A DNA stretch of 64,000 nucleotides from Crotophaga sulcirostris (Eukaryota > Chordata > Aves > Cuculiformes > Crotophagidae): assembly GCA_013397455.1 (NCBI GenBank), contig VYZB01000035.1, forward strand, positions 1,935,756-1,999,755, read 5' to 3'. Both the position numbers and the translations under genes were made by a program. Each line of letters starts with the position of its first letter. Position 1 is the stretch's first letter. This document shows, piece by piece, positions 11,779 through 23,547 of this stretch. A model generated the notes under the pieces. That model searched no databases. It had not been told where the DNA came from and saw nothing but the letters and a program-made list of their open reading frames with translations.

Positions 11779-14700
11779 CTAGTGAAACAAAAGGAAAATC
11801 AGCATAACTCTAAGGTCGTCCGCTAGGGTCAAATCTCTAGTCTCATAGAAATATTAACTCAATTGCTTTGTGTACACTTAAAAAGAAAACAAAGAAAAGA
11901 AAAAAGGAAAAGACAGCAGATGCATGGATGTGGAGAAGAAACAAAGGCTTGAAATATAGCAAATCTATCTAATTCAGCCATTGGAAAGAAGCAGCATCCA
12001 TTTCTTTCAGGAAAAATCAACAATACAAAGCTATACACATCCTCCTGAATGATTTAATTCTTTCAGTTTTTTTTGTTTTGAAGAAATGCAGGAACACATC
12101 TGACTTTAAACTACAATAGATTAAACTCTTGGCTAGTCGCAAGCATCTGAAGTTAGCATTTTCCTTTGAAACAACATTATAGAAAAAGCTCAGCTTCAAG
12201 GCCCAGCCTCCAGGCTGTGCTTGGAGCACCAATTTGCAGTTGTCATATCATTAGAGACAGAATGTGCTGACAGCCTTCTCCACCTCTTGACCTTGCTGTG
12301 GCTTCTATCTTGGCTCAGAGCTATGCAGATCTAAAGTACAAGTGACATGCTGTAATACAAGCACAGATGGACAGAAATCTGTCCATTCCACCAAAATAGA
12401 CTGCCTCATTCCTCTACAGTTGTCAATGATAAAATGTTACAAACTGCTGAAGCAGATGGCATTTGGCCTAATAAAATGCTATCCCAACCTCCCAGTACCT
12501 CTCTTGAAATAGTCCATGACTTGGTCACTTTTCAAAACAGAACAGGTAATTATAATTCTTCTTTTCCCTTTAGGGGAACTATCTAACTGCAGGATGTTAC
12601 CAACTCATCAGCAGCTTCCTCAGCTCTGCAGAAGTACAAAACTTATGCACTGAGAGCAGGAGGCAATTGTTCAGTTTACAAGTAAAAAAGAAAAGAGAGA
12701 TTATAGAGGTTCTTAAGAACTAAATGTACGCCTAGGCACATATACACAGACATGTATACACACCTAAAATTTCTCTTTTATAGGCAAATACATTTAAGAA
12801 CCTTATGAAAGATTAGTAAGAAAATATGCCAAACTGTGTAGACAAGACCTGAAGCTATTCAATTAAACTGGCAGAATTGCCTGTCTTGGTTTTGTTTTAA
12901 AGCTTTCTAAACAGAAAAAGTAAAATTGAAGGGAGTTCTTGAAGTGTCAGCACATTGCTACAGCAACTCCAAAACGCAAAGGCAAAGACAATCCTCCTCC
13001 TTTCAGAAGGTATGGGGCAGCATTAAATTATTTTGTCAATTTTCTCTACTACTGCCGCCCAGAAAACCCAATAACTGTAGTGGCAGAGATGGAAGTACGA
13101 TACTGGGGAATGGACAGAAGGAGAGAACAAAAAATAAGAAATTAGTTTCATGTCTTTCTTGAGCTGAAAGAAGTTAGCATCTCCTTTTCCTAGCACCTAA
13201 AAACTTCAGGAGGAAAGCCTTGTGCTTTTCAAATAGTTAAAGAGGAATATTCAAAGTCACCTCATTTTTGAAACTCATGGTAAAAAGCAAAATGTAAAGA
13301 AAGAAAAAAAATGGTTAGTTAGTTCCAGGGATCTCCATTTCTCATAAACTCTCTGTGAACTGAGCTTAGTTATAAATATGGTGTTCTGTGGTAAACTCTT
13401 ATCTATGTATTAACGATGCTGGCTGCACCAACAAATCACTTCCACAACAACCCTGCACACCCAGAATCTTTCTTTACTCTTCAAAATTAATGCACTAGCA
13501 AAAAAACCCTAAAAGCATCGATATTTTACAAACTTGACAGGATGTAAAACATTAAAAATATTTTTTGTTTATAATGGCCCAAGGCAAGCAACGACTACTA
13601 GAATTCATTCCCACTTTGGCCTGACCCTGGACCCAGGTGGGGTTAAAACCACTGCTCCCAAACTAGGCAGCCAATTAACTGGAGAGTACTGGGAATACCG
13701 ACACCTCATCTCTGCTCACTCCATTCTGAAGTCTTCTCTAATGAGCTGCCAAAGGACTGGGACCGACACAAATTCTGCTTTCCGAAGTGCCAGGAAAGCA
13801 GGAAACTTGTCGTCTGTGACACCCTGCCAACTTTGACCTCGGAGGAGAAAGTCAGCAGAGAGACTGGAAGGACAGTGCAGTGTCTGCATGTGCCGGAGGG
13901 CAGCCGTCTCCTGGAACAGCCCAGTTTGTCATGCAGCTTAGAAGCTGAGATCTACCACAGTTACCAAATTAAACTGCTTCTCCATCTCCCCACTCCCGAC
14001 CAAATAAGAAGTAAATGAGGTACCTTTTTTTAAGGGCCAATTCTCTTTGGAGATCAAAACAAACAAAAAACTCAAAGATGAAGGGCATGAGAGTTAAATA
14101 TTAGGAAAATATCTTTTAATAGTATTCTTTAAAAACATGCAGTAATTTTTCAATGTGATGCAAAAGGTATGGCAAAATTTTAAGTGTGAGATCACAATAA
14201 AATGTGAAGGTTCTGAAGAATTTTCAAATACAATAATTTACATTAAATATGCTTCCAAAAATATAGCTTTTTGGGCCTCTACATCTGAAAAACTACAAGG
14301 TGTGGAAAATAAGAAACAGATACAAACACAGTAGCCACCTGTATTTATACAATTACTATTAGTTAAAGAAAGAATAGCAAATGACAAAGTCTCCAAAGAG
14401 ACTTATTTTTTTTAATTTTCATAAAGTATTTTTTAAATAAAAGATGTGCCCATACTCTTTGGAAAGGGGATCTGGTAGTATTTTTCATGTAGCATTATAG
14501 GCTAACAAGACATGGAGGAATAGTCATTTATCTCTGGGCCCTTTATGATACCTTCTGTTTAAACCCATTTACTAACACTACAGTGTCTCCAAAGCAGCAC
14601 TGTTTCTCTTTGTACACATAACAGTGCTCGGTAAGGGTAAGGTTAAATTTGCAACTTGAAAAGCAAGGTGTTCATTGGCTGCAAATGTTGTCTGATACTA

Positions 14701-16183
14701 GGCTGTAAGTGAAAGTTTAAAGGCTATGTACTTTGCTTATCCTTGCGTTTTTACATAATACTAATTCTAGCTTCAATTATCTTATGTTCTTCTATACATT
14801 CGTTTCTATAATGGTGGGAATTCAATTATTGAGAGATCTTTCTTTTGACTGGAGCCGAGGGAATTCCTACAATAGCAATTTTTCCAGTCTTGCCAGGCAG
14901 TGAAGAATGAATAAAAGCGAGAAATAAAGGGTGAGGAGTGGAAAACCTAGAGATGACAATATTTCTTCTCCCTGATGACTAAAATAAATTCTGAGGTATT
15001 CTGAAAAGTAAGATAAATTTCAGAACCTGCTACATAAGTCATTGGGATCATAAAGGCCAAATAACTGTCTGAAAAAGTCAGGTAAGCAGAAAAGGTGCTG
15101 AAGATACAGCAGGTGAAGAACCAGCTGAGATTTTGCATGAAGAAATTATGTTTCATGTCAAAAAGTGCCTCCCCCCGCCAAAGAAAACCTGCACAGCATG
15201 TTCCTATTGACCAAAATGATTATAAGCAGTCAAAGGAGGTCCCTAAAAATTCAGGCTCCACAAGAAGTATGGCAGTGGTGAATATGCTGCTCATGCTTCA
15301 GCCCCATTCTGACTAGGCTTTAATATCAGCTAGAGATTTCCTTCTGCACGTCCAGCATCCTCTCCTTTGACAGGTGCCAGATTGACTGACAGCCCAAATT
15401 ATAACTCCAGTTCTTGGAATTCTGACTGACAACTAAGTTTTAGCTGTTCCCTGCCATTGTCCGCTTAATTAGACTTGTTGTAAAATGAAAACCATTTGAT
15501 TTTGCATATGGAGGTATAAAAAAACCCCACTTCATCAATCAAATAAAATAAACGTCATCATTAAGAAGTTGTCTATGCTGATTCTGATAATACACTCCTC
15601 ACAATTCTCATCTGCAGCAGGATTTGAAAACAAGATTGTCTTGCTGATGGTCAGTTAGAATCCTTCAGAAAAACTACAACTACAAATCACATCTTCAAAT
15701 AAATCACTGAAGCACTACTGATGTTGTGGACTGGGATCTCACCCATTAGGTTGATGGCGAAACGGTACCTGCTTCACAATGAGCCCCAGCCATACAGCCC
15801 TGTCTCCCTTTGCATTTCTAGTTCGCAATTTGGTTTAAAACTTCAGGAGGTCATAGAGAATACTAGAGATTACATGATAACACTTGACAAGGAAGGTATG
15901 ATTAGAGTCATGTTTAGACTGTGGAAACTCTGGCACATAGCGTCTTGAAGAAATGATTGACAGCTGCACATAGATTTCACTTGAGACAAGGAACATCTCT
16001 TTCCGGGGGTGTTGTGCTGATGGTAAGCCTGAAGTATAACAAAATCTGATCGTAACATAATTCTGTATGTAAAAGCAAAAAGTATCTGAATAAACTTTTT
16101 TTAATTTTTTTTTATTTCATTATTTTTTTAAAAAACACAGAACTATTGCTATTAATTAAAATGAACTTTTGACCATCCAGGAA

Positions 16184-16216
16184 GCTCCAGGGATTACATC
16201 CTGAGCTCCAGGGATT
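16184..16216. repeat. 12-bp direct repeat
   Basis: gctccagggatt at 16184-16195 recurs at 16205-16216, a 21-base period. A related agctcctggg follows. Confidence 0.6.
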
Positions 16217-16737
16217 TCAGCTCCTGGGTGCAAACTAGTATTTTAAAAAAGCCAACTGTATTCTTCAGCGTCAGGCTAACAAACAGTGTTTCAGTCCCTT
16301 CTACTCAATCACAGCTGCAGGCACGGCGATGCACTTTTCCCCACCTACCTAGTAACACTTCTTATGGCAGCAAGCCAGCTTGTAGTGGGAACACAACTGC
16401 AATGTGGATGGAGTGAAGCTTCACTAAAACGCATCATAAAGTTTAGTGAAATGCATTGAATCAATTCAGAATTTCAGTGTGCTACATTTATCTCCCCTAT
16501 TAAGAAGCTGCTGAAAAATACCTGACTGCAATATGTATAACTTCAGGAAATGGAAAGGGACCATGTCTTCTGCATTCCCCTGGGGAATGCTCCTCACTCT
16601 AAGGAAGGAAATAAAAACTTGTTTAAAGAATAAAACCCAGCTGTCCAGTTACGGTGAAGGATTTATTTCCTTGGCCTCTTGATGTTAGAAATGTAATGCA
16701 ATCTCATAGGTTTTACAAATTAATTAAAATGAAGAAG

Positions 16738-17280
16738 TGTCTACTGCCCATAACACTATCTTAGGCCTTAAAAAGCAAGTTTTATGGAAGCATGGTACAC
16801 CAGAGAGAACTGAGTCAGACAGTGGTACTTATTTAAAAAACAATCTCATAGATACCTGGGCCAGAGAACATGGTATTGAATGGACACATCATACCCCTGT
16901 CATGCACCAGTCTCAGGGAAACCTGAGTGATATAATAGACTATTAAAAACTACCCTGAAAGTGATGGGGGCTGGTACATTTAAAAACTGGGATAAACATT
17001 TGGCAGAAGCCACCTGGTTAGTCAACATCAGAGGATCTACCAATCGAGCCAGTCCTGCTCAATCAGACCTACTACATAGAGTAGAAGGGAATAAATTCCC
17101 TGTGTTGCATGAAAGGAATGTGTTGGGGAAAACTGTTTGGGTTTCTCCTGCCCTGGGCAAATAAACCCATTTGTGGGGTTGCTTTCACTCAAGGACCTGA
17201 ACGTACTTGGTGGGTAATGCTGAAGGATGGTGAAGTTCAACGTGTACCTCAAGGAAATCTGACCCTAGGTGAGAATGCTC
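16738..17280 (+). mobile_element. Endogenous retrovirus pol remnant, integrase region
   Basis: The plus-strand translation resembles the catalytic core and C-terminal part of a retroviral integrase, of the kind found in avian class III (ERV-L-like) elements. An aspartate in a D-S-G-T context (codon 16818-16820) looks like the second catalytic Asp. The stretch where the catalytic Glu should follow is disturbed. The frame changes between about 16915 and 16940. A stop occurs at 17162-17164, and similarity resumes in another frame to about 17276. The coding potential is therefore destroyed. No gag, protease, reverse transcriptase or env similarity was seen upstream or downstream. The copy is antisense to PTPRK. 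Confidence 0.8.
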
Positions 17281-17582
17281 GATCTTAAACTGTATTACTA
17301 ACAGTTTTTACTAAGAGTTTTTTAGGATAATGAGCTAGCGTCATCATGTGGCATCCAGTGACCTTCTTGAGGCTGACATCTCTAACTGACAGCCTGTGGG
17401 CACGAACCACGATAAATCTTCACACTATTGTTCTTACTCTGAGAGACTGCTATAATGGATAGACATCCACAATCATGAACTTAAACTTTTGTGTAGATAA
17501 ATAACAAATTAGCAATTTACATGTATATATATTTGAAGATATAAGTAGTAATTACCTGATCATGACATAAGTGGTATGGAAT

Positions 17583-17593
17583 AAAGGGTGGAA
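17583..17593 (+). other. Polypurine tract next to the LTR
   Basis: The bases aaagggtggaa stand immediately before the TG that opens the LTR. This is the expected place for the plus-strand primer of retroviral reverse transcription. One pyrimidine interrupts the run. Confidence 0.6.
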
Positions 17594-18319
17594 TGTTATG
17601 ATTTGAGTTAATTTGGGTCCGTTTTCCTGACTCTGGCTCAGTCTAGTCTAAGGTAACTCCATTTTCTGAAAGCTAACTGCATATTTTTTCAGACAGTTTC
17701 TCCCTAGAAGTGATAACATGGAACACTGGTATGCAGAAAGGCCAACGTTTACACTTATTCCTTTAGTAACCAAGGCCATCCTCAAGCTGGTGAAAAAGGC
17801 CGTACCTGCAGGGAGGGGCAGACAGGACAGGTGACCCCAAACTGACCAACAGAGTATTCCACCCCATATACGTCATACTCAGTATAAACTTGAGATATCG
17901 CAAGGGTCTTGTCCTCTTCTGTGATGGCCATTTTCCAGTGAGGACCTCGTTTGTCTGGTTACTCCTGATTCTAGATCCGGGTGACCCTGAATCCAGTTCC
18001 TGAGTCCAGCTGTCTCCTACCATGGACCCATTCCTTCGTGTCTGCTCTACAGCATTTGTGGTAACATATAGTCATTAGGGGACGGAGTGGGAGTGCAATC
18101 TCAGATATTTGCACATACTTCATTACTTCCTAATTATTTTCTCCATTATCATTATTATTAGAATTATTTCATTATAGCTGTAGTTTTAGTTTCCAATCTG
18201 CAAGCCTTTTTCTTCTCGTTTCTTCTCCCCTTCCCCTGGGGTGGGGGGAAGGGAATTTGGGAGCCCAGCTGTACGGTCTTAGCTGCCAAAATTAGCCAGG
18301 TTGGGGCTAAACCGTGACA
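17594..18319 (+). mobile_element. Avian ERV-L-like LTR (3' LTR of the remnant)
   Basis: A 726-bp segment opening with TGTTATG after a polypurine tract and closing with CCGTGACA, so the ends are the usual TG...CA. A TATAAA box is seen at 17883-17888. The region just upstream (gaccaacagagtattccacc) and the closing motif ggggctaaaccgtgaca resemble avian ERV-L-type LTRs. A G-rich run at 18238-18261 lies in the 3' part. No 5' partner LTR was seen, so the provirus is 5'-truncated. The exact subfamily cannot be assigned by eye. Confidence 0.72.
17883..17888 (+). promoter_or_regulatory. TATA box of the LTR
   Basis: TATAAA within cagtataaact, about 290 bp into the LTR. This placement suits the U3/R boundary of a retroviral promoter. 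Whether it is active is unknown. It would drive transcription antisense to PTPRK. Confidence 0.5.
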
Positions 18320-20267
18320 AGAAGGAAGATGGGAAAGGAAGATGCATGCTTTTCTGAGAACATGCTCAAACAACTGTTACTAATACTCTATCAAACTATC
18401 TCTGTCAAGCTATCTATTAATGTTTAGTATATAGATCCTTTCACCACCTTCACAGGCCATAGCGACAAGCTCATGCCATAGAATTGAGGGTGCTTTAAGG
18501 AAAACTAAGAGACTAAATGTGAGGTGGTGTGCAGCAGGTTTACTCTGCAGTGAGTTACTTGCCTGTAAGTACAGTGTGGAGAAACCAGAACACCTGAGCT
18601 GGTATAGTCACATCCTATCACACTACTAGTTTGTGAAAGAAAACCCTCAGGAGAGAAACCTGGGATGAGAGATTGATACCCTCCCCTCAGGGTGAGTGGT
18701 GGGACTGAAGGTGGGAGCGCTCTGCTGTCTGCACAAATGTGCCACAGACCAGTTGCTGTAGAGAAGATGTGCACCACCATCAGTAGATCCCAGTGGTGTC
18801 TGGTAGGCATGCTCCAGGCGAGCCTACGCAACAGCCCCCTCGGAGGACCAGGCACAAGACTGACGGGATTTGGCATGGATTACATTGAGAGACAGATATC
18901 CCATTTCTCACACAGGGACAGCTTTGGACATGGCCAGCAGCAGGATATGTGGAAGGCTTTAAAAGCACCTTCAAAGACATATAGTGAGTTTAAGCACCTG
19001 CATAAATTGGGAGCATTTTCAGATCATAAATCTGGTTTCTACTGTATCAGCTCAACAAAAACCTTATTTTAGGAATCCAAGCCCTGTACTGAATGTAGTC
19101 CTGCACATTTCACCATTCTTCACACCCCCAAAAATCCTAGGTTTGCTGCACAGCAACCTTTCAGAAGCTAATGATGTATGGCGTTACAATTCTATTAATA
19201 AATATAACACATCAATATCTCCTATAAAGCAGATGAATCTGGATTATCTTCTATATAAATAAAAAACTTGATCATATCAATCATAAGGCTGACTATATGA
19301 TAAGAATATTAAAATGCTTACTGGTACATGACTCATCCCCACAACATCCATTTAAAACATACATTCGCCTTAATGGAAACACACTTAAACAGTTTATTTT
19401 CCATGAATGTCGCTCAACATCAGCTGAGCCATGGTAACCGACTTAATGTAGCACAGAGTGAAATGCATTAGCCCCTATTCTCCAAAATGTCACAAGGGTA
19501 AGAGCATGAAAAGGTTCTGATGCCTGGTAGTTAATTAACCCCCAATTAGTTAACCCTGTCCCTGAATATTGCTGATGCAGCCACATCAGTAAAACACAAA
19601 TCAAATAATATCACAATATTTTTGCACTAACAAAGTAGAATTAAAGATCAGAATGTGGGGTAATCTTTGCAAACAGAATTAAATAATCTCTCAATAGACA
19701 GTAGAAAAGGAAAGACCCCTCAAAGTTAACATAAATGAGACATTTTAATATGATTATGGGACATGGCAAATAAAATTTAATAGCCTGCTACGTGATTTCT
19801 AGGAAGGAGCACTCTGAGAGGAAAAAGGTCAAATAGTTTGTATTCATCACTATTATTCTCCCATTTTCTCTGAGCTTCCAATTTTCCAATCATACATATA
19901 TGCTATAGAATAGGTGATTTGAAGCACTGGAGAGAATGTGTTATTTTCAAATCCACTTTCTGACAAACACCTTTCAACCACATATTTCAGACACATTATG
20001 AGAAAGTAAAAAGAAATTATAATGGATAAGAGGTCATCCTGGGGATCTTAAATCAAACAGGACAGACAGTGGGATGATTCAGGTAAAGACTACCTTAAAA
20101 AAAAAAAAAGATATTTTTCTTTTTAATTACAGATCTACTGGCAAGCTTAGTCTAGCTAAGTAAAAGCAATAGTAATGTCCAATGAAAATCACTTGGAAAT
20201 GAATAGCTGTGATACAGTACATAATCAACTAAAATATATCTTCCTTATGTTTTTACTTTTTTTTTAC

Positions 20268-20373
20268 CTGATAGGTGCACCTTTGGCCTGTGCTGGTCTC
20301 AAGAGTACAGTTATTGTAGTAGCAGTTTCATTGAGAGATGCATCGACTCCTTCATAGTCCGGTAATGTGGGAG
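20268..20373 (-). CDS. PTPRK: PTPRK exon, start of the fourth FN3 domain
   Basis: 106-bp exon, phase 1 in and phase 2 out. The acceptor tract (ttcctttcccactcaccattaatcag, on the minus strand) is followed by CTCCCACATTACC. The donor is ATCAG followed by gtaaaaa. It encodes [19 protein letters not shown], then [15 protein letters not shown]. This is the linker after FN3-3 and the first strands of FN3-4. One sequon (NET) is present. The serine codon at the 3' boundary is completed by the first base of the next exon 8.5 kb downstream. Confidence 0.95.
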
Positions 20374-20977
20374 CTGATTAATGGTGAGTGGGAAAGGAAA
20401 GAATGAGAAACAAATCAGTGAAAACATTTTGAATTTTCATAAAACTGTGGCTGTTCACAATATTACTAGAAAATATTGCTAACATAAATAGCCACAGTCT
20501 TCACCAGCTATACGAGCCTTTTAAAATGATTTTTCCAGTCACGCACAATCTTTTTGAGCATGAACGAGAATTCACCAGCAATTGATAACCCCATCCCTAA
20601 TTGCTCCCCTTCAAATCACAATATTCACCAAGTAAATTAGGTTTATTCAAGAAGGACAGAAACAGAGAGAGGCAGTGACTGCCAAGAAACCCTAAGACTA
20701 CCCATTTTGGCCTCACTCCTACCTTACAAACAACTACAGTCACCATCTTGACCTCTCAAGGTCTCCTCTCTCTGCCACCTCTCCTTTTCCTCCTCCAACA
20801 ATTTACGAACCTTTCACATTTTCTCTAAAACATCACGGGAGTCAATACCAACCAGAGTGCAGGAAAACTGGGCTTGGATAAACATGCATCTGTGGCCTAG
20901 AACTGGAGGGAGGAGTATATTCCCATGCCCATTTCTCCTTTCCTTTCTAACAATGGACAGTCAAGTTGTTCATTGAC

Positions 20978-21062
20978 CAGTTTCCGAACTACTGCAGTTT
21001 GCAGTCCAGGGTACTAAGAAAAAACAAAATCGAAGTCCAAACTAGAAGCAGTTCAGAAACTG
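20978..21062. repeat. Imperfect inverted repeat, first of a pair
   Basis: Left arm 20978-21001 (CAGTTTCCGAACTACTGC...) pairs with right arm 21038-21062 (...AGCAGTTCAGAAACTG), with a few mismatches and one bulge. Weaker pairing extends outward. Confidence 0.75.
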
Positions 21063-21095
21063 ATGGACTAATGGACTGGTTGTTAGGTCACTGTG

Positions 21096-21170
21096 GTAGC
21101 AACATTTGTTGTGGGTTGGATGGCTGGTGTTAGTGATTACTTCAACCATCCAACTTCAATCTGTTGCTAC
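21096..21170. repeat. Imperfect inverted repeat, second of a pair
   Basis: GTAGCAACA (21096-21104) pairs with TGTTGCTAC (21162-21170), and GTTGGATGG (21115-21123) pairs with CCATCCAAC (21146-21154). An internal loop separates the two stems and the terminal loop is 22 nt. Confidence 0.75.
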
Positions 21171-21546
21171 AAACGTGTTACAGTCCTCAGTGGTAGTACT
21201 GTTGCTGGCTTCAGCTCTACTGCAAGGAAAGAAACTATTTTCTGTGATTCAGAAAGTATTAGACTTCTATTAATTACTAATATTTAACAAGCTCGAAAAC
21301 TATCTGCATGAGGTTTTTTTATATGTGGCTGTATCTTTATTGAACTGTTAACAATGTCTGTATATTTCAAAATGAACTTTCACAAAATAGATCTTTTCTA
21401 GTAGTCAAGAATTTAAGTTTTAAAAATTTTACAATAATATATCAATAGATAGAAGAGCACTGAAAGATAAAAAGCCTTGTTTCATTAGTCCCTGATCCTA
21501 GATGAACATAAAAATTGCTCATATTTTGGGAAACACTCTTTTATAG

Positions 21547-21586
21547 AAATGATGTTCATTTAATGTAAATGATGTTCATTTAATAT
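21547..21586. repeat. 20-bp tandem duplication
   Basis: aaatgatgttcatttaatgt occurs twice head to tail. The second copy differs at one position. Confidence 0.85.
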
Positions 21587-22328
21587 ATAAATTACTGTTT
21601 ACACCATGTTTGCTAAGATCACAGCAACTGCCTGCAAGCTTGGTTAAAAGAAATAACTGCACTTTTCATGAAAATAAAGCTAGCATTTCCTGAAATGTGT
21701 TGCATCATAAAAAGTATCAGTTATGCAGAGTGAAACTAGACAACAGCTCAGGATAAAGCAAGATGAAAAAAACAGGCTGAAATTCAGATACAAATGTTGT
21801 CAGAGCCTGCTCTTAAGTTTTCCTAGTATTAACCATGCTTAGCCAACTAAAAGACCGATACTGCGTCTAGAAGGCGTGATAGACTGGATTCTAGACAAAA
21901 TTCCCAGAATTTCTGGGTGGAAATAGAGGGCGTATCTGAAGAAGCCTGAACAAACTGTAGTCCTAAATAAACCAAACATGTCAAGGTGTTTATTTCTCAA
22001 AACACTGAAATATCTGGGAGACAGATATGATAGCAAAGTATTACATAGTTACACCCTTTTTTTGGTTTTTCCTCTCCTATAAAGATTTTAGAAGATAAAT
22101 ATGCAAGTACTACAAGACCATTATCCCTGAAAATTTATGAACCAGAATTTGCCGTGAAAAAACAAACTGAGTAAAGTATTGAACTTCAAAACAACCTAAT
22201 AGCTAGATTAAACAGAACAGAACATGTTCTTTGGGTTTTTCTGGTGGTTTGGTTAGGGTTTTTTTTTTTTTAAGCGGTTGGGGTATGACGAGTGCTAAAG
22301 CTTATGTGTTGGGATGGAATTCAACAAA

Positions 22329-22350
22329 TTGTTGCAGTTAACTGCAACAA
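22329..22350. repeat. Perfect 22-bp palindrome
   Basis: TTGTTGCAGTT followed directly by its reverse complement AACTGCAACAA, with no spacer. The next flanking bases (a and c) no longer pair. Confidence 0.9.
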
Positions 22351-23345
22351 CTACAGCATTTCACTTGCTACATAATTCAATGAGATCTGTTTTGAATTTT
22401 CTCACATTTTGATTTATGTGCATGTTTTTGGGAACTGGGTGAGGAGACCATGTGAGTTGTTTCCCACAGAAATGGTAAGTGCATTCCAATACATTATTAA
22501 CTTCCCTTTACAGGACAATATAAGTTTGATTATAGTAGATAGTAAGAAAAATAGTCTGTTTTGTGCTGTTTACATTTCTGAATGACTGACTTCTTTGATC
22601 TCTGCAAAGCTCTGAAGTCACCACGTCATAAAAATCAACAGTCTCTCTAGATACAGCATTGAATTATCTTCTGCTATCAACTGCATGAGCTACTAACTTA
22701 TTTTTTGAGAATAAGACTGAAATTTACGAAAATAAAAATACTAAAGCATTCCATTTAATGCTACTTCCTTCTAGAGTTTGCAGTGCATTATTAAGACAAA
22801 TAATGTCAATCTTGGTGCACTGCAGTAAGTGAATAAATGCACAAGGAAGCAGACCTATATGAATCTGGCAAAATAAATTCACGCTTCGTTCCAGCTGCCC
22901 CAATTCTGTTATAGCTGTGTGCTGCTAAGTGGTGTCACCTTGAATAAGTCAGTTAATTTTCTGCATCTGACTTTACTAATCTGCAAAACAAATACAGTAC
23001 TTAGTGACCCACAGAGTGCTGTAAGGCTTAATTAGTTAAGGTTTACATAGCGCTCTAAAACCTTTAGACGAAAGTATAACATTACACAAAATCAAACAGT
23101 TAACAACTACAGGTGTGCAATTTCTACCTCATGCAAAGATTTACCCCTGAACTTATGCCACTGCTTGGCAGATACACTCAAAAACATTTTCAGTAATATC
23201 GTTTCAAAACATCATAGGATTTTGGAAGAGGTTTCTTTCCCATGTCATGATTTTTCAAGTCTTACCAAAAAATCCAAACCCCATCCCCTTCTCTCCCTTC
23301 CTTTTTATTTTATTTTTTTTTCTGTTGGTTTTTTTTTGGTTTTAC

Positions 23346-23547
23346 CTGAGATGTTTGTTGTTACATTGATTGTGGTTGCTGGTCCAAACCCTTTGATAGT
23401 GCTTGCACGTATAAAGAACTGATAAGTAGTACCAGGATGCAAGTGGGAGAAGACGTGATGTGTGCTGTTCCACAGCTTCGACACGGTTTGCGGAGGTCCT
23501 GCAACAGGAACTGCAGGATCAAATGATCGTATACTGCTATAGCTGAC
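23346..23547 (-). CDS. PTPRK: PTPRK exon, second half of the third FN3 domain
   Basis: 202-bp exon, phase 0 in and phase 1 out. The acceptor ttttcacag precedes GTCAGCTATAGC and the donor is TCAG followed by gtaaaac. It encodes [11 protein letters not shown], then [19 protein letters not shown], then [15 protein letters not shown]. The LHPGTTYQF and [10 protein letters not shown] stretches are the conserved strands E to G of an FN3 domain. Sequons NST, NVT and NIS are present. With the 110-bp exon upstream it completes one FN3 domain, so this domain is split by an intron, unlike FN3-2. PTPRK identity is strong because [18 protein letters not shown] is characteristic of that paralogue. Confidence 0.96.

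Larger units (their letters stand above)
11779..20267 (-). other. PTPRK: Intron of PTPRK carrying a decayed ERV
   Basis: 8,489-bp intron. The donor gtaaaaa is next to the 106-bp exon and the acceptor tttcactag is next to the FN3-4 exon. It holds an endogenous retroviral integrase fragment and an LTR on the opposite strand to the gene (16738-18319). It also holds an unassigned GC-richer block at 13600-13980 and a 12-bp direct repeat near 16184-16216. The remaining sequence shows nothing I can name. Confidence 0.85.
20374..23345 (-). other. PTPRK: Intron of PTPRK with palindromic structures
   Basis: 2,972-bp intron. The donor is gtaaaac and the acceptor is a pyrimidine tract ending in attaatcag. 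It contains a pair of neighbouring imperfect hairpins (20978-21070), a 20-bp tandem duplication (21547-21586) and a perfect 22-bp palindrome (22329-22350). No LINE or LTR copy was recognised. Confidence 0.85.

Noticed and set aside
18505..19072. Overlapping open frames of 123 and 126 codons on opposite strands
   Set aside because: They have no recognisable domain, no splice partners and no start or polyadenylation context. They overlap each other in a slightly GC-richer intron stretch, so chance is the best explanation.
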